Assembly: GCF_004355185.1 (NCBI RefSeq)
Contig: NZ_CP037922.1
Span: 1,674,001-1,738,000 of the forward strand
DNA: 64,000 bases
From: Hymenobacter radiodurans
Lineage (GTDB): Bacteria; Bacteroidota; Bacteroidia; Cytophagales; Hymenobacteraceae
Reading direction: 5' to 3'
The translations under genes and the position numbers were made by a program. Positions within the stretch are counted from its first letter, which is position 1; the number at the start of each line of letters is the position of its first letter. The notes beneath the pieces are model-generated. The model was not told the origin of the DNA, did not search any database, and was given only the letters and a program-made list of their open reading frames with translations. This document shows, in pieces, positions 8,541-18,646 of this stretch.

Positions 8541-9668
8541 TCAGGCCGGGATAGGTGCCGGTTGTAGTAAGGTAGCGTAGAGCGCCAGCAGGGTTTGTTC
8601 CTCATGCTGCCAATTCAGTTCAAGGCGGGCCCGACGGCAGTTGGAAGCTAGTTGATGATAGCGCGCCGGCTCATCGCGAAGCAGCCGATTGATGGCCGTG
8701 GCTATGGCGTCGGGCGTTAGCTCCACCACCTCTGCTACATCATACAGGTCATTGAGGCGTCGGTATTCGGGAAAGTCCACAATGAGCTGTGGTACGCCGG
8801 CGTGCAGATAATCGAAAAACTTGTTGGCCAGTGAATAATAGTAGCTCATCCCACGATTTTCGAGCAGCATAATACCCAGCGACGCCTGCCGCGTGATTTG
8901 GCGTAGCTCAGTCGGCAATACAAACCCCCGAAATTCAACCTGTCCGCTGGCCAGCAGCCCTAATTTCCGGGCCCTCTCCCGCAGCGAAACGGACAAGTCG
9001 CCTTCGCCGCAGATGATCAAGCGCGCCGTCACTTGGGGCATGGCATCAAGCAGTGCTTCCAAGCCGCGACCCTCATTCAGCACGCCCTGATAGAGAATAT
9101 ACCCCTCGGTGGGTGCTGCGGTAGGCGTGGGGGGCAATTCTGCCGTTTCCAGGCAACTCACGTTGCGTACTACCGCGAACGGTTGGCCGTATTGTTGCAC
9201 AAACCATTGCGCCAGCGCCGGCCCTACTGTGTATGCTAAGGCAGCCCGGGGTACAATAAATTTTTCTACCAGTTGCCAAATGCGTTTTGTAACCGGACGG
9301 CCCACAACCTCAGGTACTTCCGTGAACAATTCATGCGCATCATACACAAATGGCTGGCCACTCAACCTAGCGCGCAGCCACATAGGGAGGGCTGTGTCTA
9401 AGTCGATGGCACACCACACGGCCGCTTGTTGCTGAATTAAATACAAAAACAATTTTAAGTTATATTCTAAATAGAATAACTTGCCTTTTTTAAATACACA
9501 CCGTAATCGATGCTGCTTGTATGGCTTAGGGCTAAGCGGCTGGGAATCGGGCCATTCGCGCCCAATTAACAGCACTGCGTAGCCATGAACAGCCAAGCTA
9601 CCGCAAATTCGCTGCATGCGCTGATCATAGTTCAAATCGGTGGTGACCGCAAAGAGCAAAGGACGCAT
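8541..9668 (-). CDS. GT4-like glycosyltransferase
   Basis: This 375-residue protein has the GT-B two-domain plan of family 4 glycosyltransferases: N-terminal Rossmann part with DAHELFTEVPE, hinge VVRNV, and a C-terminal nucleotide-sugar half with ILYQGVLNEGRGLE, ICGEGD, FRGFV and the donor-site region NRGMSYYYSLANKFFDYLHAGVP. It probably transfers a sugar in cell-surface polysaccharide or glycolipid synthesis; donor and acceptor cannot be read from sequence. It shares a transcript with miaA and is divergent from the hybrid kinase gene. Confidence 0.85.
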   Translation of the reverse strand: MRPLLFAVTTDLNYDQRMQRICGSLAVHGYAVLLIGREWPDSQPLSPKPYKQHRLRCVFKKGKLFYLEYNLKLFLYLIQQQAAVWCAIDLDTALPMWLRARLSGQPFVYDAHELFTEVPEVVGRPVTKRIWQLVEKFIVPRAALAYTVGPALAQWFVQQYGQPFAVVRNVSCLETAELPPTPTAAPTEGYILYQGVLNEGRGLEALLDAMPQVTARLIICGEGDLSVSLRERARKLGLLASGQVEFRGFVLPTELRQITRQASLGIMLLENRGMSYYYSLANKFFDYLHAGVPQLIVDFPEYRRLNDLYDVAEVVELTPDAIATAINRLLRDEPARYHQLASNCRRARLELNWQHEEQTLLALYATLLQPAPIPA

Positions 9669-9735
9669 ACGAAGGCGGGCACAATACGCTATTTACCAAC
9701 AAGCGAAATCAGATGGTAAAGCGCGGTTTTTGATA

Positions 9736-9752
9736 TATTTTTGACAAATTTA
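9736..9752. promoter_or_regulatory. Overlapping divergent -7-like elements
   Basis: The sequence TATTTTTG (9736-9743, plus strand) directly abuts CAAATTTA (9745-9752), which reads TAAATTTG on the minus strand. Both match TAnnTTTG and face the hybrid kinase and the glycosyltransferase respectively. Clear TTG -33 boxes are missing, so this is a suggestion only. Confidence 0.35.
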
Positions 9753-9817
9753 GAAAGTTAAACCGCGTACTGGCCGGTGGTTTAATTTGAGTTGACCCGC
9801 CGGTGCTACCTCTTGCA

Positions 9818-12800
9818 ATGCCTATTCGCGCCTCATCATCGCTTCCCCCTTCCGCGCTCGGAGCCCTTCCGGCTCAGCCGGACTTCTACCGCACCCTATT
9901 CGACGACGCGTATGATGGATTATTACTTTACGATGAGCAGGGCCGATTGGTAGACTGCAACCAGACAGCTCTACGCATGCTGGGCACAACGCGGCCTATG
10001 TTGTTAGCTTCGGGCCTGATGGCTTTTGCCATGCCTCCCGCCGACGAGCGTCAGGATCATTGGCTTTCGGAGTTGATGCTTCGCGAAGCCGTGTTGCTTA
10101 CTGCCCGTACCGGTGAAAGGTTCTCAAAGTGGTGGCATGGACGGCGCACCGATCATGTCATGGTGGATGGTTGGGTAACGCTTCATCGCGTGCAGATGCC
10201 CGTAGGCCTGCGCGTACAGCTCACCCTACGCGATGTAACCAAAGGGCGCCGCCGCCACGAGGCGGGCGAGCAGCGTCAGCAGGCAGATCGGACCCAGCAG
10301 CAGTTGCGTGATGTACTCAGCCGAACTGACCTGTCGTATGTGCTGGTGAATCGTGAAGGCGTAATACAGGATGTAAACGACTTCTTTCTCAACTTCACCG
10401 AATACTCGCGGGCCGAACTGCTAGGAAAAAACTATTTCGATCTGTTCCCGCCTGCCTCCGATCAGGAGTTGAGTCGACAGTCATTCCTGCAAAATATTAA
10501 AGAGGAGAGCGTTGCAGATGCCTGCGAATTTCCGCTGGTAACCAAACTGGGCCAGACGCGACTGGTGCACTGGCATGTTGAGTTTGCCCGCGACTTTGAT
10601 CAAAACGTTACAGGAGCATTTTTCGTGGGTCGGGACCATACCGACCGCCAAGTTGCTGCCCGCGCCCTTACCGACAACCGCAATCGTCTCCAGGATTTCC
10701 TCGACAATGCACACGATCTGATTCAGAACCTGAGCATTGACAACCGCTTCCTGTTCGTGAATAAGGCCTGGAAAGAAAAGCTAGGCTACACCGACGATGA
10801 TCTTACACAGCTGACTCTCAATGAGGTAGTGCATCCCTACTACAAAGCGAAGCTGCTCTATCAGCTGCGTAATCTGTATAAGGGTGAGAAGGTGAATAAG
10901 CTCGAAACCGTTTTTCTGACCAAAACAGGTAAGCCAGTTCACCTGATTGGGAGCATCTCCTGCTCCTGGCAGGATAATGAGCCGGTTTCGACCCGCGCTA
11001 TTCTGCATGATATTACGGATCGTATCAAAGCAGAGCGACTCCAGAAAGTATATTATAGTATTGCTAACCTGGCGATTAGCTCTAAAGATTTGAACTCGCT
11101 CTATGGGGCGATTCATCGGGAGCTAAGCAAGATTATCGAAACCAATAACTTTTATATTGCCCTCTGCGACGATGCCCGCACCACGCTGCAGTTTGCGTAT
11201 TTCGTTGATCAGAACTCGCAGGGAAGCAGAGGGATGGGCGCGCGACCCTTCTCCACGGGCGTCTCGGAATACATTATTCAAACGGGACGGCCGCAGTTTT
11301 TGCTGAAGCATGAGCTACACGAGCTGATTGCAGACGGTACCATCACTGCCTTTGGCCTGATGCCGGAGGTAATGCTGTGCTCCCCACTGAGTATTGGGGA
11401 GCGCATCATCGGCGTAATTGCCGTGCAGGATTATCACAAAGCCGACGCTTACGCCACCACCGATATTGAGATTCTGCACTTCATTTCCAACCAGGTAGCC
11501 CTGGCCATTGAGCGCAAGCGCAATGAGGAGATGATCAATAAGCAGAACGCGCGTCTGAACGCCATTTTCGAAAGCGGCTCCCACCTGATGTGGTCCGTGG
11601 ATATGCATTCGCGCCTCACGTCATTCAACCGTAACTACGCCGCTTATTTCCTGCGGCGCAACGGCGTATATCCCGCTCTGAATGTGAACCTCTGGCAGGC
11701 TGATATGGCCATGATGGATGAGGAGGCGCACGATATTTTTCAGGAAAACTACAAGAAAGCATTCCAAGGCTTGGCGCAACGATTTGAAGTGCGCCTGCGC
11801 GACGCTCGGGGTCAGGATACGTGGCGGGAAATCTACCTCAATCCCATTTACCTCGACGACGGCTCCTTCGAGGAGATTTCGGGCATGGCCCACGATATCA
11901 CGGCGACGAAGAGCTCGCAGCTGGAGCTGGCGGCTCAGGAAGAGAAATTCCGGGCCATCTTCGAGTCTTTCCAAGACATTTATTATCGTACTGACGACCA
12001 AGGGATTATCACGATTGTGAGTCCTTCGGTATACGAGGTATTGGGATATAAGCCGGAGGAAGTGCTGGGTAAGCGCATCGTGGACTATTACGTCAACCCC
12101 GTTGACCGTGACCGACTTCTAACGGAAGTGGCTACGAATGGGTCCCTGCGCAACTTTCCTGCTACCCTACGCCATAAAGATGGCCATGGCGTGCCGCTGC
12201 TCATTAATGCTCGCGCTGTATCAGGAGCACTGAGTGGGACTGAAGGCATTGCCCGTGACATTACGGAGCTGAAGCAAACCCAGGACAAACTCAGTCACGC
12301 CAAGGAGGAAGCTGAAAGTGCGCTGGAGGCTAAAACTCAGTTCCTGGCCAATATGAGCCATGAGCTGCGGACGCCTATGAACGGCATCATCGGTATGATT
12401 GATTTGCTGCACCAGACGGTGTCAAGTGAGGAGCAGGAAGACTATGTAGATACACTCCGCAAATCGTCGGATGCACTATTGGCTATTCTAAACGACATCC
12501 TAGACTTGTCGAAGATTCAGGCTGGTAAGCTTCAGCTGAGCGAGTCAGGTATTGATCTGCATTACACGCTCGATAAGCTGCATTCGCTGTTCTCCAATCG
12601 AGCGGCTCAAAAAGACTTGCAATTTAGCTACCATATAACGCCCCACACGCCGCGCTTCATCCACACCGATGAAACGCGTCTGCTGCAAGTGCTTTCCAAC
12701 CTGACTTCCAATGCCATTAAGTTTACCTCCCAAGGCTTGGTGAATATTCAAGTGTCATCAGTTTCGACTGATGGGGATAATCACACCTTGCGCTTTGCGG

Positions 12801-13922
12801 TGCAGGACTCGGGCATCGGTATTTCAGCGGAGAATGAGAAGCTGCTCTTTACCAATTTCACGCAGCTTGATACCACGCCGACTAAGTCATTTGGCGGTAC
12901 GGGCTTGGGCCTAGCCATCAGCAAGCAACTTGCTGAGCTGCTGGGGGCGAAATTGGCGTTATTTCCAATGAAGGCGTCGGTAGTACTTTCTGGTTTACGA
13001 TTCAGTGCAGCGTGGCGCGCAACGAGGACGAGATTCTGCAGGAGCGCATTACGGCTCGCGAGCGGACGCAGGAAGTTTCGCACTTCGAAAATGCCCCCAA
13101 GTGCTACTAGTTGATGATAATCCCATCAACCAGAAGGTAGCCGTGCGCCTGCTCGACCGGTTGGGCTGCAAGATTGACGTGGCAAGCGACGGATTCGAAG
13201 CCATCAGCAAAGCCACCAATCCGAAGGCAACCTACGATATCATCTTCATGGACATTCAGATGCCGGAGATGGATGGCGTGACGGCTATGAACGAAATTCG
13301 GCGGCGCCTAGGCAAAAAAACGCCCCCCGTAGTAGCCATGACAGCATATTCCATGAAGGAAGATGCTGAGCGCTTTGTGCAGGAAGGCATGGATGATTAC
13401 GTGTCGAAGCCCGTCAAGACCCAGGACCTCTATGCGGTGTTGCGGCGCTGGACTACCATCACAATGGAGCCTGCCACCACTCCGCGCCTTATGGGAACGG
13501 ACACTCCTGTGCAAGAACCCGAACCAGTGCCAGTGCCTGCACCTGAACCAGTTGCGGAACCTCTGCCCGAAGAAACCGCTAACAGCATTGATACTGCTGT
13601 GCTGGAGCAACTTCGGCAGCTGGGAGGAAGTGAATTTGCTGCACAACTATACAACGACTTTGAGCGCGAGGTGAGCCAATTATTGGAAGAGGCCACGGCA
13701 TTGGTCAAGGCAAAAGAATACACTTTGATCCTGCCTCATTTACATCAACTCAAAGGCACAGGCTTTACACTAGGCATTAATCAGTTGGCCGAATGTGCTA
13801 AGAGTCTGGAACATACCATTAAAGAAGGTAAGTTTACTGGCATTGAGAAGCGTTTTTCCTCCTTGTTGCGTTACTTTAGGGAGTTCGTTGCCACTTACCC
13901 TGAAGTCACCCAAGCAGTATAA
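9818..13922 (+). CDS. Multi-PAS/GAF hybrid histidine kinase with REC and HPt (two frameshifts)
   Basis: Repaired length is about 1368 residues. Order: PAS (25-130), PAS (165-275), PAS (290-415), GAF (415-570), PAS (580-705), PAS (710-825), HisKA with H848 (NMSHELRTPMNG), HATPase ending GGTGLGLAISKQ, receiver with D1146 (FMDIQMPEMDG), and HPt with H1310 (HQLKGTG). There is no membrane segment, so it senses cytoplasmic signals and runs a full His-Asp-His relay. Frames break at the G5 at 12943-12947 (repair: LLGGEIGVISNEGVGSTFWF) and the C5 at 13094-13098 (repair: NAPQVLLVDDNPIN); one base at each restores the protein. ATG 9818 is preferred to GTG 9803. The next gene is a lone receiver, a likely relay target. 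Confidence 0.88.
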
Positions 13923-13989
13923 GTCAATCTATATTTCATACTTTCTGTACTTTTCTCTCCACCTCATCTGAACCTAAATCTATTCCATC

Positions 13990-14367
13990 ATGGCCGAGTC
14001 CAAAACGATTCTGATTGCGGAGGATAGCTCCGTTATTCTGAACCTGACAAAAAAAATTCTGGAACTGCAGAAATACCACATCCTTTCGGCCAAAAATGGG
14101 AATGAGGTCATCAAGCAGATGGAAAGCCAGCCCATCGACTGCGTATTGATGGACATCAACATTCCGGTGAAAGATGGTATGGAATGCACCCGCGAAATTC
14201 GCCGCAGCTCGAACCCGCAAGTTGCTCAGGTGCCTATTATTGCCATCACTGGTAATGCAAACAACTACTCTATGGAGCAGTTTCGCGAAGCTGGCATTAC
14301 CGACTATCTGCCTAAGCCTCTTGACTTTGATGCCTTGGTGCGCGTCGTAAAGCAGTACGTAGGATAA
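13990..14367 (+). CDS. Single-domain CheY-like response regulator
   Basis: A 125-residue receiver with no output domain. The acidic pair E10-D11 (IAEDSS), phospho-acceptor aspartate in CVLMDINIPVKDG, IAITGNA and the KP lysine in YLPKPLDF are present. It starts 67 bases after the hybrid kinase and is probably cotranscribed with it. It likely takes phosphate from the kinase HPt domain and acts by protein contact. The partner downstream is not encoded here. Confidence 0.9.
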   Translation: MAESKTILIAEDSSVILNLTKKILELQKYHILSAKNGNEVIKQMESQPIDCVLMDINIPVKDGMECTREIRRSSNPQVAQVPIIAITGNANNYSMEQFREAGITDYLPKPLDFDALVRVVKQYVG

Positions 14368-14397
14368 GACCTTACAAGCGTCCATCATCCATACAAA

Positions 14398-14464
14398 AAA
14401 GGACCTTTTTACAGTAGAACAACTGGCTTTACACGGCTCGTTCTGCTGTAAGAAGGTCTTTCTT
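14398..14464. terminator. Bidirectional terminator between convergent genes
   Basis: An imperfect long hairpin pairs AAAGGACCTT and TTACAG..AGAAC on the left with GTTCT..CTGTAA and AAGGTC on the right. It sits between the response regulator and the convergent aminotransferase. Confidence 0.7.
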
Positions 14465-14487
14465 CTATGTGGGTATTCTGCTGACTC

Positions 14488-15684
14488 TTAGTGACCGGTT
14501 ACGTAGTTTATGGCTCGCAAAAGAGCCGCGCAGGCTTCATCAATTTCACCGTCAGTAATGGTGAGTGGTGGAGCGAGGCGAAGAGAGTTGTCACAGAATA
14601 AAAACCAGTCAGTCAGTATTCCCTCATGTTCCAGGGCACGGTCGATGATGGGCTTGAGAACATCGTAAGAGTCGAACTCGACGGCCATGAGCAAGCCCTG
14701 CCCACGTACATCCCTGATAGCTGGGTGCACAAGCAGACGGCGGAACCGAGCCGCTTTTTCAGCTACACCTGCTAACAGTTTTTCTTCCAAAATAACGCGC
14801 AACGTAGCCAAAGAAGCCGCGCAGGACACTGGGTGCCCCCCAAAAGTAGTGCAATGCCCCAGCACTGGATTGCTGCGAAGGCCTGCCATAATAGACTGGG
14901 GGGCAATGAATGCCCCGATAGGCATGCCGCCGCCCATCCCTTTGGCGCAAAGCAGAATATCGGGCCATATCCCGAACTGCTCGAACGCCCAAAATGAGCC
15001 GGTGCGTCCAAAACCGCACTGAATCTCGTCTAGAATAAGAAGTGTGCCGGTATAGAGGCAGCGCTTCCGGAGGGCTTGTAGATAATTGTTCTCTGGCACT
15101 CGTACGCCCGCCTCACCCTGCACTGTCTCGATAATAACGGCTGCCGTACGCTCCGTAATATGCTGCAGGTCAGAGAAATCGTTGAACTCTATGTGGCGAA
15201 CATCGGGCAGTAGGGGGCGGTAGCTGCGCTTAAATCCTTCGGAGCCGGTGACGGACAATGCGCCGTGAGTGGAGCCATGGTAGGCACGATGGCAGGAAAT
15301 AAGCTCCGTGCGGCCGGTGTGGCGCTTTGCTAGCTTGAGTGCACCTTCGACCGCTTCGGTGCCCGAATTAGTAAAGTAAACAGCATCGAGGTGAGCAGGC
15401 AGAGTTTGGGTCAGGGCGTGCGCCAACTCGGCCGGTGGGGCCTGCACCAATTCGCCGTATACCATCAGATGCAAGTATTTATCAAGCTGATATTGAATAG
15501 CTTGAATAACCTTTGGGTGACGATGGCCCACGTTGCTTACGCCAATACCCGAAATCAAATCTAGATAGCGCCGACCATCAGGCCCGTACATGTACACGCC
15601 TTCGGCCCGCTCTATTTCCAGCAGTAATGGAGAGTCGGATGTTTGGGCTTGATGCCGCAGAAAGAGTTGACGAGGGGTAAGCAT
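14488..15684 (-). CDS. PLP-dependent class III aminotransferase
   Basis: The protein is about 398 residues from the ATG at 15684 (MLTPRQLFLRHQAQ), which fits family starts better than the upstream ATG at 15765. The fold-type I markers are clear: FTNSGTEAVEGALKLAK, YHGSTHGALS, LDEIQCGFGRTG and the PLP lysine K248 in LCAKGMGGG. It is similar in plan to acetylornithine/ornithine aminotransferases, but no arginine genes adjoin, so the amino donor is left open. Upstream bases contain the G6C motif at 15705-15711. Confidence 0.87.
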   Translation of the reverse strand: MLTPRQLFLRHQAQTSDSPLLLEIERAEGVYMYGPDGRRYLDLISGIGVSNVGHRHPKVIQAIQYQLDKYLHLMVYGELVQAPPAELAHALTQTLPAHLDAVYFTNSGTEAVEGALKLAKRHTGRTELISCHRAYHGSTHGALSVTGSEGFKRSYRPLLPDVRHIEFNDFSDLQHITERTAAVIIETVQGEAGVRVPENNYLQALRKRCLYTGTLLILDEIQCGFGRTGSFWAFEQFGIWPDILLCAKGMGGGMPIGAFIAPQSIMAGLRSNPVLGHCTTFGGHPVSCAASLATLRVILEEKLLAGVAEKAARFRRLLVHPAIRDVRGQGLLMAVEFDSYDVLKPIIDRALEHEGILTDWFLFCDNSLRLAPPLTITDGEIDEACAALLRAINYVTGH

Positions 15685-15816
15685 GCGAGTGAACAAAAGA
15701 TTCTGGGGGGCAAAAGTAAGCACCTCGGGGTCGGTAGCTAAAGTATTGTCAGCTCTGATGAGCATTTGAGCCTCGACGCTTGCAATTTGCCCCCCAGTTC
15801 ATAACCTATACTCAAC

Positions 15817-15849
15817 AAAAAAGAGGCTGAATGCTCAGTCTCTTTTTTT
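15817..15849 (-). terminator. Terminator downstream of the sigma-factor operon
   Basis: AAAAGAGGCTGA, loop ATGC, TCAGTCTCTTTTTTT. It lies just after the last gene of the ECF operon on the minus strand. Confidence 0.8.
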
Positions 15850-15869
15850 ACTAGTTGCTTGGCGTATGC

Positions 15870-16378
15870 TTAATTGGAGGTGCCTGGGGTGGCTGCCGGC
15901 CTGCCCGACCGCCCGCGAGGGCCGCTGGCCTGACGCTCGGTTTTCATTTCCTTCATCATCACGCGGCCAAACTCGCGCTCGGCCTTATACAGTTGCGCTA
16001 CCTGCCGGGCCGAAATCACCTTCTGAAATTTGGCGAAATAATCCTCTGTCATGTTCAGCTCGTTTTTCGACACTGCAATGATCTGCTTGAGGTTGTCGCG
16101 GGCCTGATCGTCCGTCATGGTGGGCGTAGCACTGCGGCGGAGCTGATCGTGGGTGCGGCGCAGGTCGCGGCGCTTGGTGCTGTATTCGTTATACAAGGGC
16201 CAGAAACGCTGGCCTTGTTCGGGGTAAGCGCTACTTCGCGGGTGATGTAGGCAATGCGCGCATTTTCAATGCGGGCCTCAATATCGGCGGAGCGGGTGTT
16301 TTGGGCACGCAGGGTTGGTAGGGCAATTAGCAGAAATACCAAAGCCAAACCTAAGCGAGATAAGAGGGAATTATTCAT
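15870..16378 (-). CDS. CpxP/Spy-like periplasmic sensor of the ECF cassette (frameshifted)
   Basis: The first 25 residues are a signal peptide ending LRAQN. The frame breaks at about 16220; adding one base turns ALTPNKASV into ALTPEQGQRFWPLYNEYSTKRRDL and gives one 169-residue protein. The LTPEQ...FWPLYNEY pattern and later helices rich in K, E and R are typical of small LTxxQ-type periplasmic proteins (CpxP/Spy/ZraP-like) that Bacteroidota often place next to an ECF sigma factor. Its role as a sensor for the cassette is inference from context. The C-terminus is G, R, P-rich. Confidence 0.7.
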
Positions 16379-16411
16379 AGTGAAGAGAGAGCAAAAGGGA
16401 GAAAGGAACGG

Positions 16412-16876
16412 CTAGTAGTAAGCTTCATCAAGCGTAGGAGGCCCCAGCGCAGCTTCTAATTCTTGTGGCGAGGCTTGCAGAAAATAAGCCATTAGGTTGT
16501 CATCAGGTAAAGGCAAGCTGGCCAGGTCCTCGGTTTCCAACTGATTGTTGACGGCCAGATATTCAATTAGGGCGGCATCGGGCACGGCTGCCAACTCAAC
16601 CGTGGGGGACAAATTTGAGGTTTGCGTAGCGGGCTGGCTTAGGTAGAAGGCCGTCGAAAAGCCCCCCAGAACCAGCGCTGAGGCTAAAGCCGTGCGTAGC
16701 GGTCGGGAGAGGGTTATCAGCCAGCCCCACATCACCGACTCAGTGGTGGCTTCGGGCTGCACGCGCGCCATTATCTGGCGCGGCAGTTGGTCGAAGTAAC
16801 CGGCTGGGGGCGAGGCTAGTGGTGGTTGCGGCCGGCGTGGGTGGTCATCGAGCCGAAAAGGAGTTTTCATATGCAT
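16412..16876 (-). CDS. Putative anti-sigma factor with one membrane helix
   Basis: The 154-residue protein has a cytoplasmic N-terminus containing the phrase PPAGYFDQLPRQIMARV, one transmembrane helix at about 59-80 (ALASALVLGGFSTAFYL) and a periplasmic C-terminal half rich in acidic residues ending in LDEAYY. It follows the sigma factor by 24 bases. The FDQLP opening and single helix are common in uncharacterised proteins beside Bacteroidota ECF sigma factors; anti-sigma function is inferred from topology and position. A second ATG two codons in is possible. Confidence 0.65.
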   Translation of the reverse strand: MHMKTPFRLDDHPRRPQPPLASPPAGYFDQLPRQIMARVQPEATTESVMWGWLITLSRPLRTALASALVLGGFSTAFYLSQPATQTSNLSPTVELAAVPDAALIEYLAVNNQLETEDLASLPLPDDNLMAYFLQASPQELEAALGPPTLDEAYY

Positions 16877-16900
16877 TGGATGCGGCTGGGGCCGCGAGGT

Positions 16901-17452
16901 TTAATCGGCGGAAGATTCTTCGGTTACGTATTGCTCAATCTTTTTCACAGCATGGTGATAGGAGGCTTTCAGCGCCCCCACCGACGTGCCCGTCACGTCG
17001 GCCATCTGCTCATAAGTCATCTCGTCGTAGTACTTGAGGTTGAACACCAGCCGCTGTTTGTCGGGGAGGCGAAGGATGGCTTTCTGCAGCTTGCGCTCTA
17101 TCTCATCGCCGGCCAGCAGCGGGTCGGCTTCTATTTTGGCCGCTAATTCGGCCCCCACATCATTCAGGGGCAGGAAAAACTTGCGGCGTTTGCTTTGCAA
17201 AAAGCTCAGGCACTCATTGGTGGCAATCCGGTAAATCCAGGTGTAAAGCGACGCGTCCTGACGAAAATTGCCCAGGTGCTTCCACACCTTCACAAAGGTG
17301 TCTTGGGTGAGGTCATCGGCATCGTTGTGGTCCACCACCATCTTGCGCACGTGCCAGTACACCTTCTGCTGATACTTGCGCACCAACTGATTGAAAGCCA
17401 GGTTGCGGCTGGCAGGATCTTGGAATTTGAGGAGGATTTCTTGGTCTTCCAA
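16901..17452 (-). CDS. ECF-family RNA polymerase sigma factor
   Basis: A 183-residue sigma-24-type protein. Region 2 holds the -10 binding core DADDLTQDTFVKVWKHLGNFR and LYTWIYRIATNECLS. Region 4 is a helix-turn-helix (LPDKQRLVFNLKYYDEMTYEQMAD...GALKASYHHAVKKI). It is first in a three-gene minus-strand operon with a one-helix protein and a CpxP-like periplasmic protein, a standard envelope-stress arrangement. The stimulus is not evident. Confidence 0.92.
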   Translation of the reverse strand: MEDQEILLKFQDPASRNLAFNQLVRKYQQKVYWHVRKMVVDHNDADDLTQDTFVKVWKHLGNFRQDASLYTWIYRIATNECLSFLQSKRRKFFLPLNDVGAELAAKIEADPLLAGDEIERKLQKAILRLPDKQRLVFNLKYYDEMTYEQMADVTGTSVGALKASYHHAVKKIEQYVTEESSAD

Positions 17453-17649
17453 GTAGGAGGGGAGAAATTAGGAGCGGCGGTATTTGTAAGGTTAGATAAT
17501 AGTGATAGACGAAGGTTTAAAGGCGGATAAAATAATTACTTTGAAGGATAGGCTTAGTCTAATAAATAGCTAGTAAATTGCCACATAAATCTTGAAAGAG
17601 TTAGTGATAATTTCCCCCTCAATAAATTCTAAAAAATCATTTTAAGTTT

Positions 17650-18537
17650 ATGATACCTGATAAGAGTGTCAATGTAGGCACAAGACTTGGCTCAATGCTT
17701 ATAGATCATTTCTTTATGATATTTATATGCATGGCTTTTTCTTTGCCTTTGATGATAAAGCAATTTTCAGAGGCTTTTACCATCTCTCATGAGCCTCAGA
17801 AGTTTGGTGACTTTACGGGCCCTCTATTTCAACTATCTCTTTTAGGGTTTGCATTGTATTTCTGTAAAGATTGTATCAACGGAAGAAGCATAGCAAAACG
17901 CATTTTGAAACTACAAGTAGTTAATAATAAAACACTGAAAGTAGCTTCGCCTTTGCGTTGCTTTTTAAGGGATATATTTATTATTATATGGCCAATTGAG
18001 GTAGTTGTTGCACTTATAAACCCAAGTAGACGGATTGGTGACTTGATTGCAGGGACAAAAGTTATTGCTTATGATTCAGTTAGTGTACAGAAAGAATTAA
18101 ATTTTACTCAAGTTGTAATTTCAGTTGCGCTCTCATTTGGGCTTATATCTTTGCTTATTTCGCCAATCTATTTATTGATGCCTGCACCTCATAAAGTAGA
18201 ATATATTGAAACATCCTATAATAGTGTCGCAAGCAAAGCACTCGAAAAGCTTTATACTGATAGCCTTAGTGAAAATTTAGAAGCAGACGTTAAAGTATAT
18301 GACAAAATAAAAAACAGTAATCTAAAATATATTTCTGTGATATATAAGCTCAAGGAAAACTATCTAGAAGATGAAAGCAAGGAGGAGAAAATAAAAAAAT
18401 TAACTATGAGTCATCTATATTCAATGTATCCTGAAAATGAGTTTACTGGACAAGCTCAATATATTTATAAAACTGATGGTAGTATGCAGAATAATACTAA
18501 TTATATAGGTGTACAGAATGCGAGTTCTAGTAATTGA
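17650..18537 (+). CDS. RDD-family membrane protein, AT-rich
   Basis: The 295-residue protein carries an RDD domain (residues 7-150) with membrane helices at about 15-38, 60-75 and 110-125, and a further helix at 155-180. The motifs RLGSMLIDHFF, GRSIAKRILKLQV and RRIGDLIAGT are the family's conserved Arg/Asp signature. RDD proteins are poorly defined; some behave as Na+/H+ antiporter parts. The C-terminal 110 residues (lysine- and asparagine-rich) match nothing I know. Codon use is strikingly AT-rich against its neighbours, which suggests recent acquisition. Confidence 0.8.
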   Translation: MIPDKSVNVGTRLGSMLIDHFFMIFICMAFSLPLMIKQFSEAFTISHEPQKFGDFTGPLFQLSLLGFALYFCKDCINGRSIAKRILKLQVVNNKTLKVASPLRCFLRDIFIIIWPIEVVVALINPSRRIGDLIAGTKVIAYDSVSVQKELNFTQVVISVALSFGLISLLISPIYLLMPAPHKVEYIETSYNSVASKALEKLYTDSLSENLEADVKVYDKIKNSNLKYISVIYKLKENYLEDESKEEKIKKLTMSHLYSMYPENEFTGQAQYIYKTDGSMQNNTNYIGVQNASSSN

Positions 18538-18646
18538 TGCTTAATAATATTATTGGGGAGGTTTAGTAAAATATAATAAATATTTGTGTTATCACATAAT
18601 TCATATGTCGCAAACGTTGGATTCGATACCGTAAACCAATATTTGA

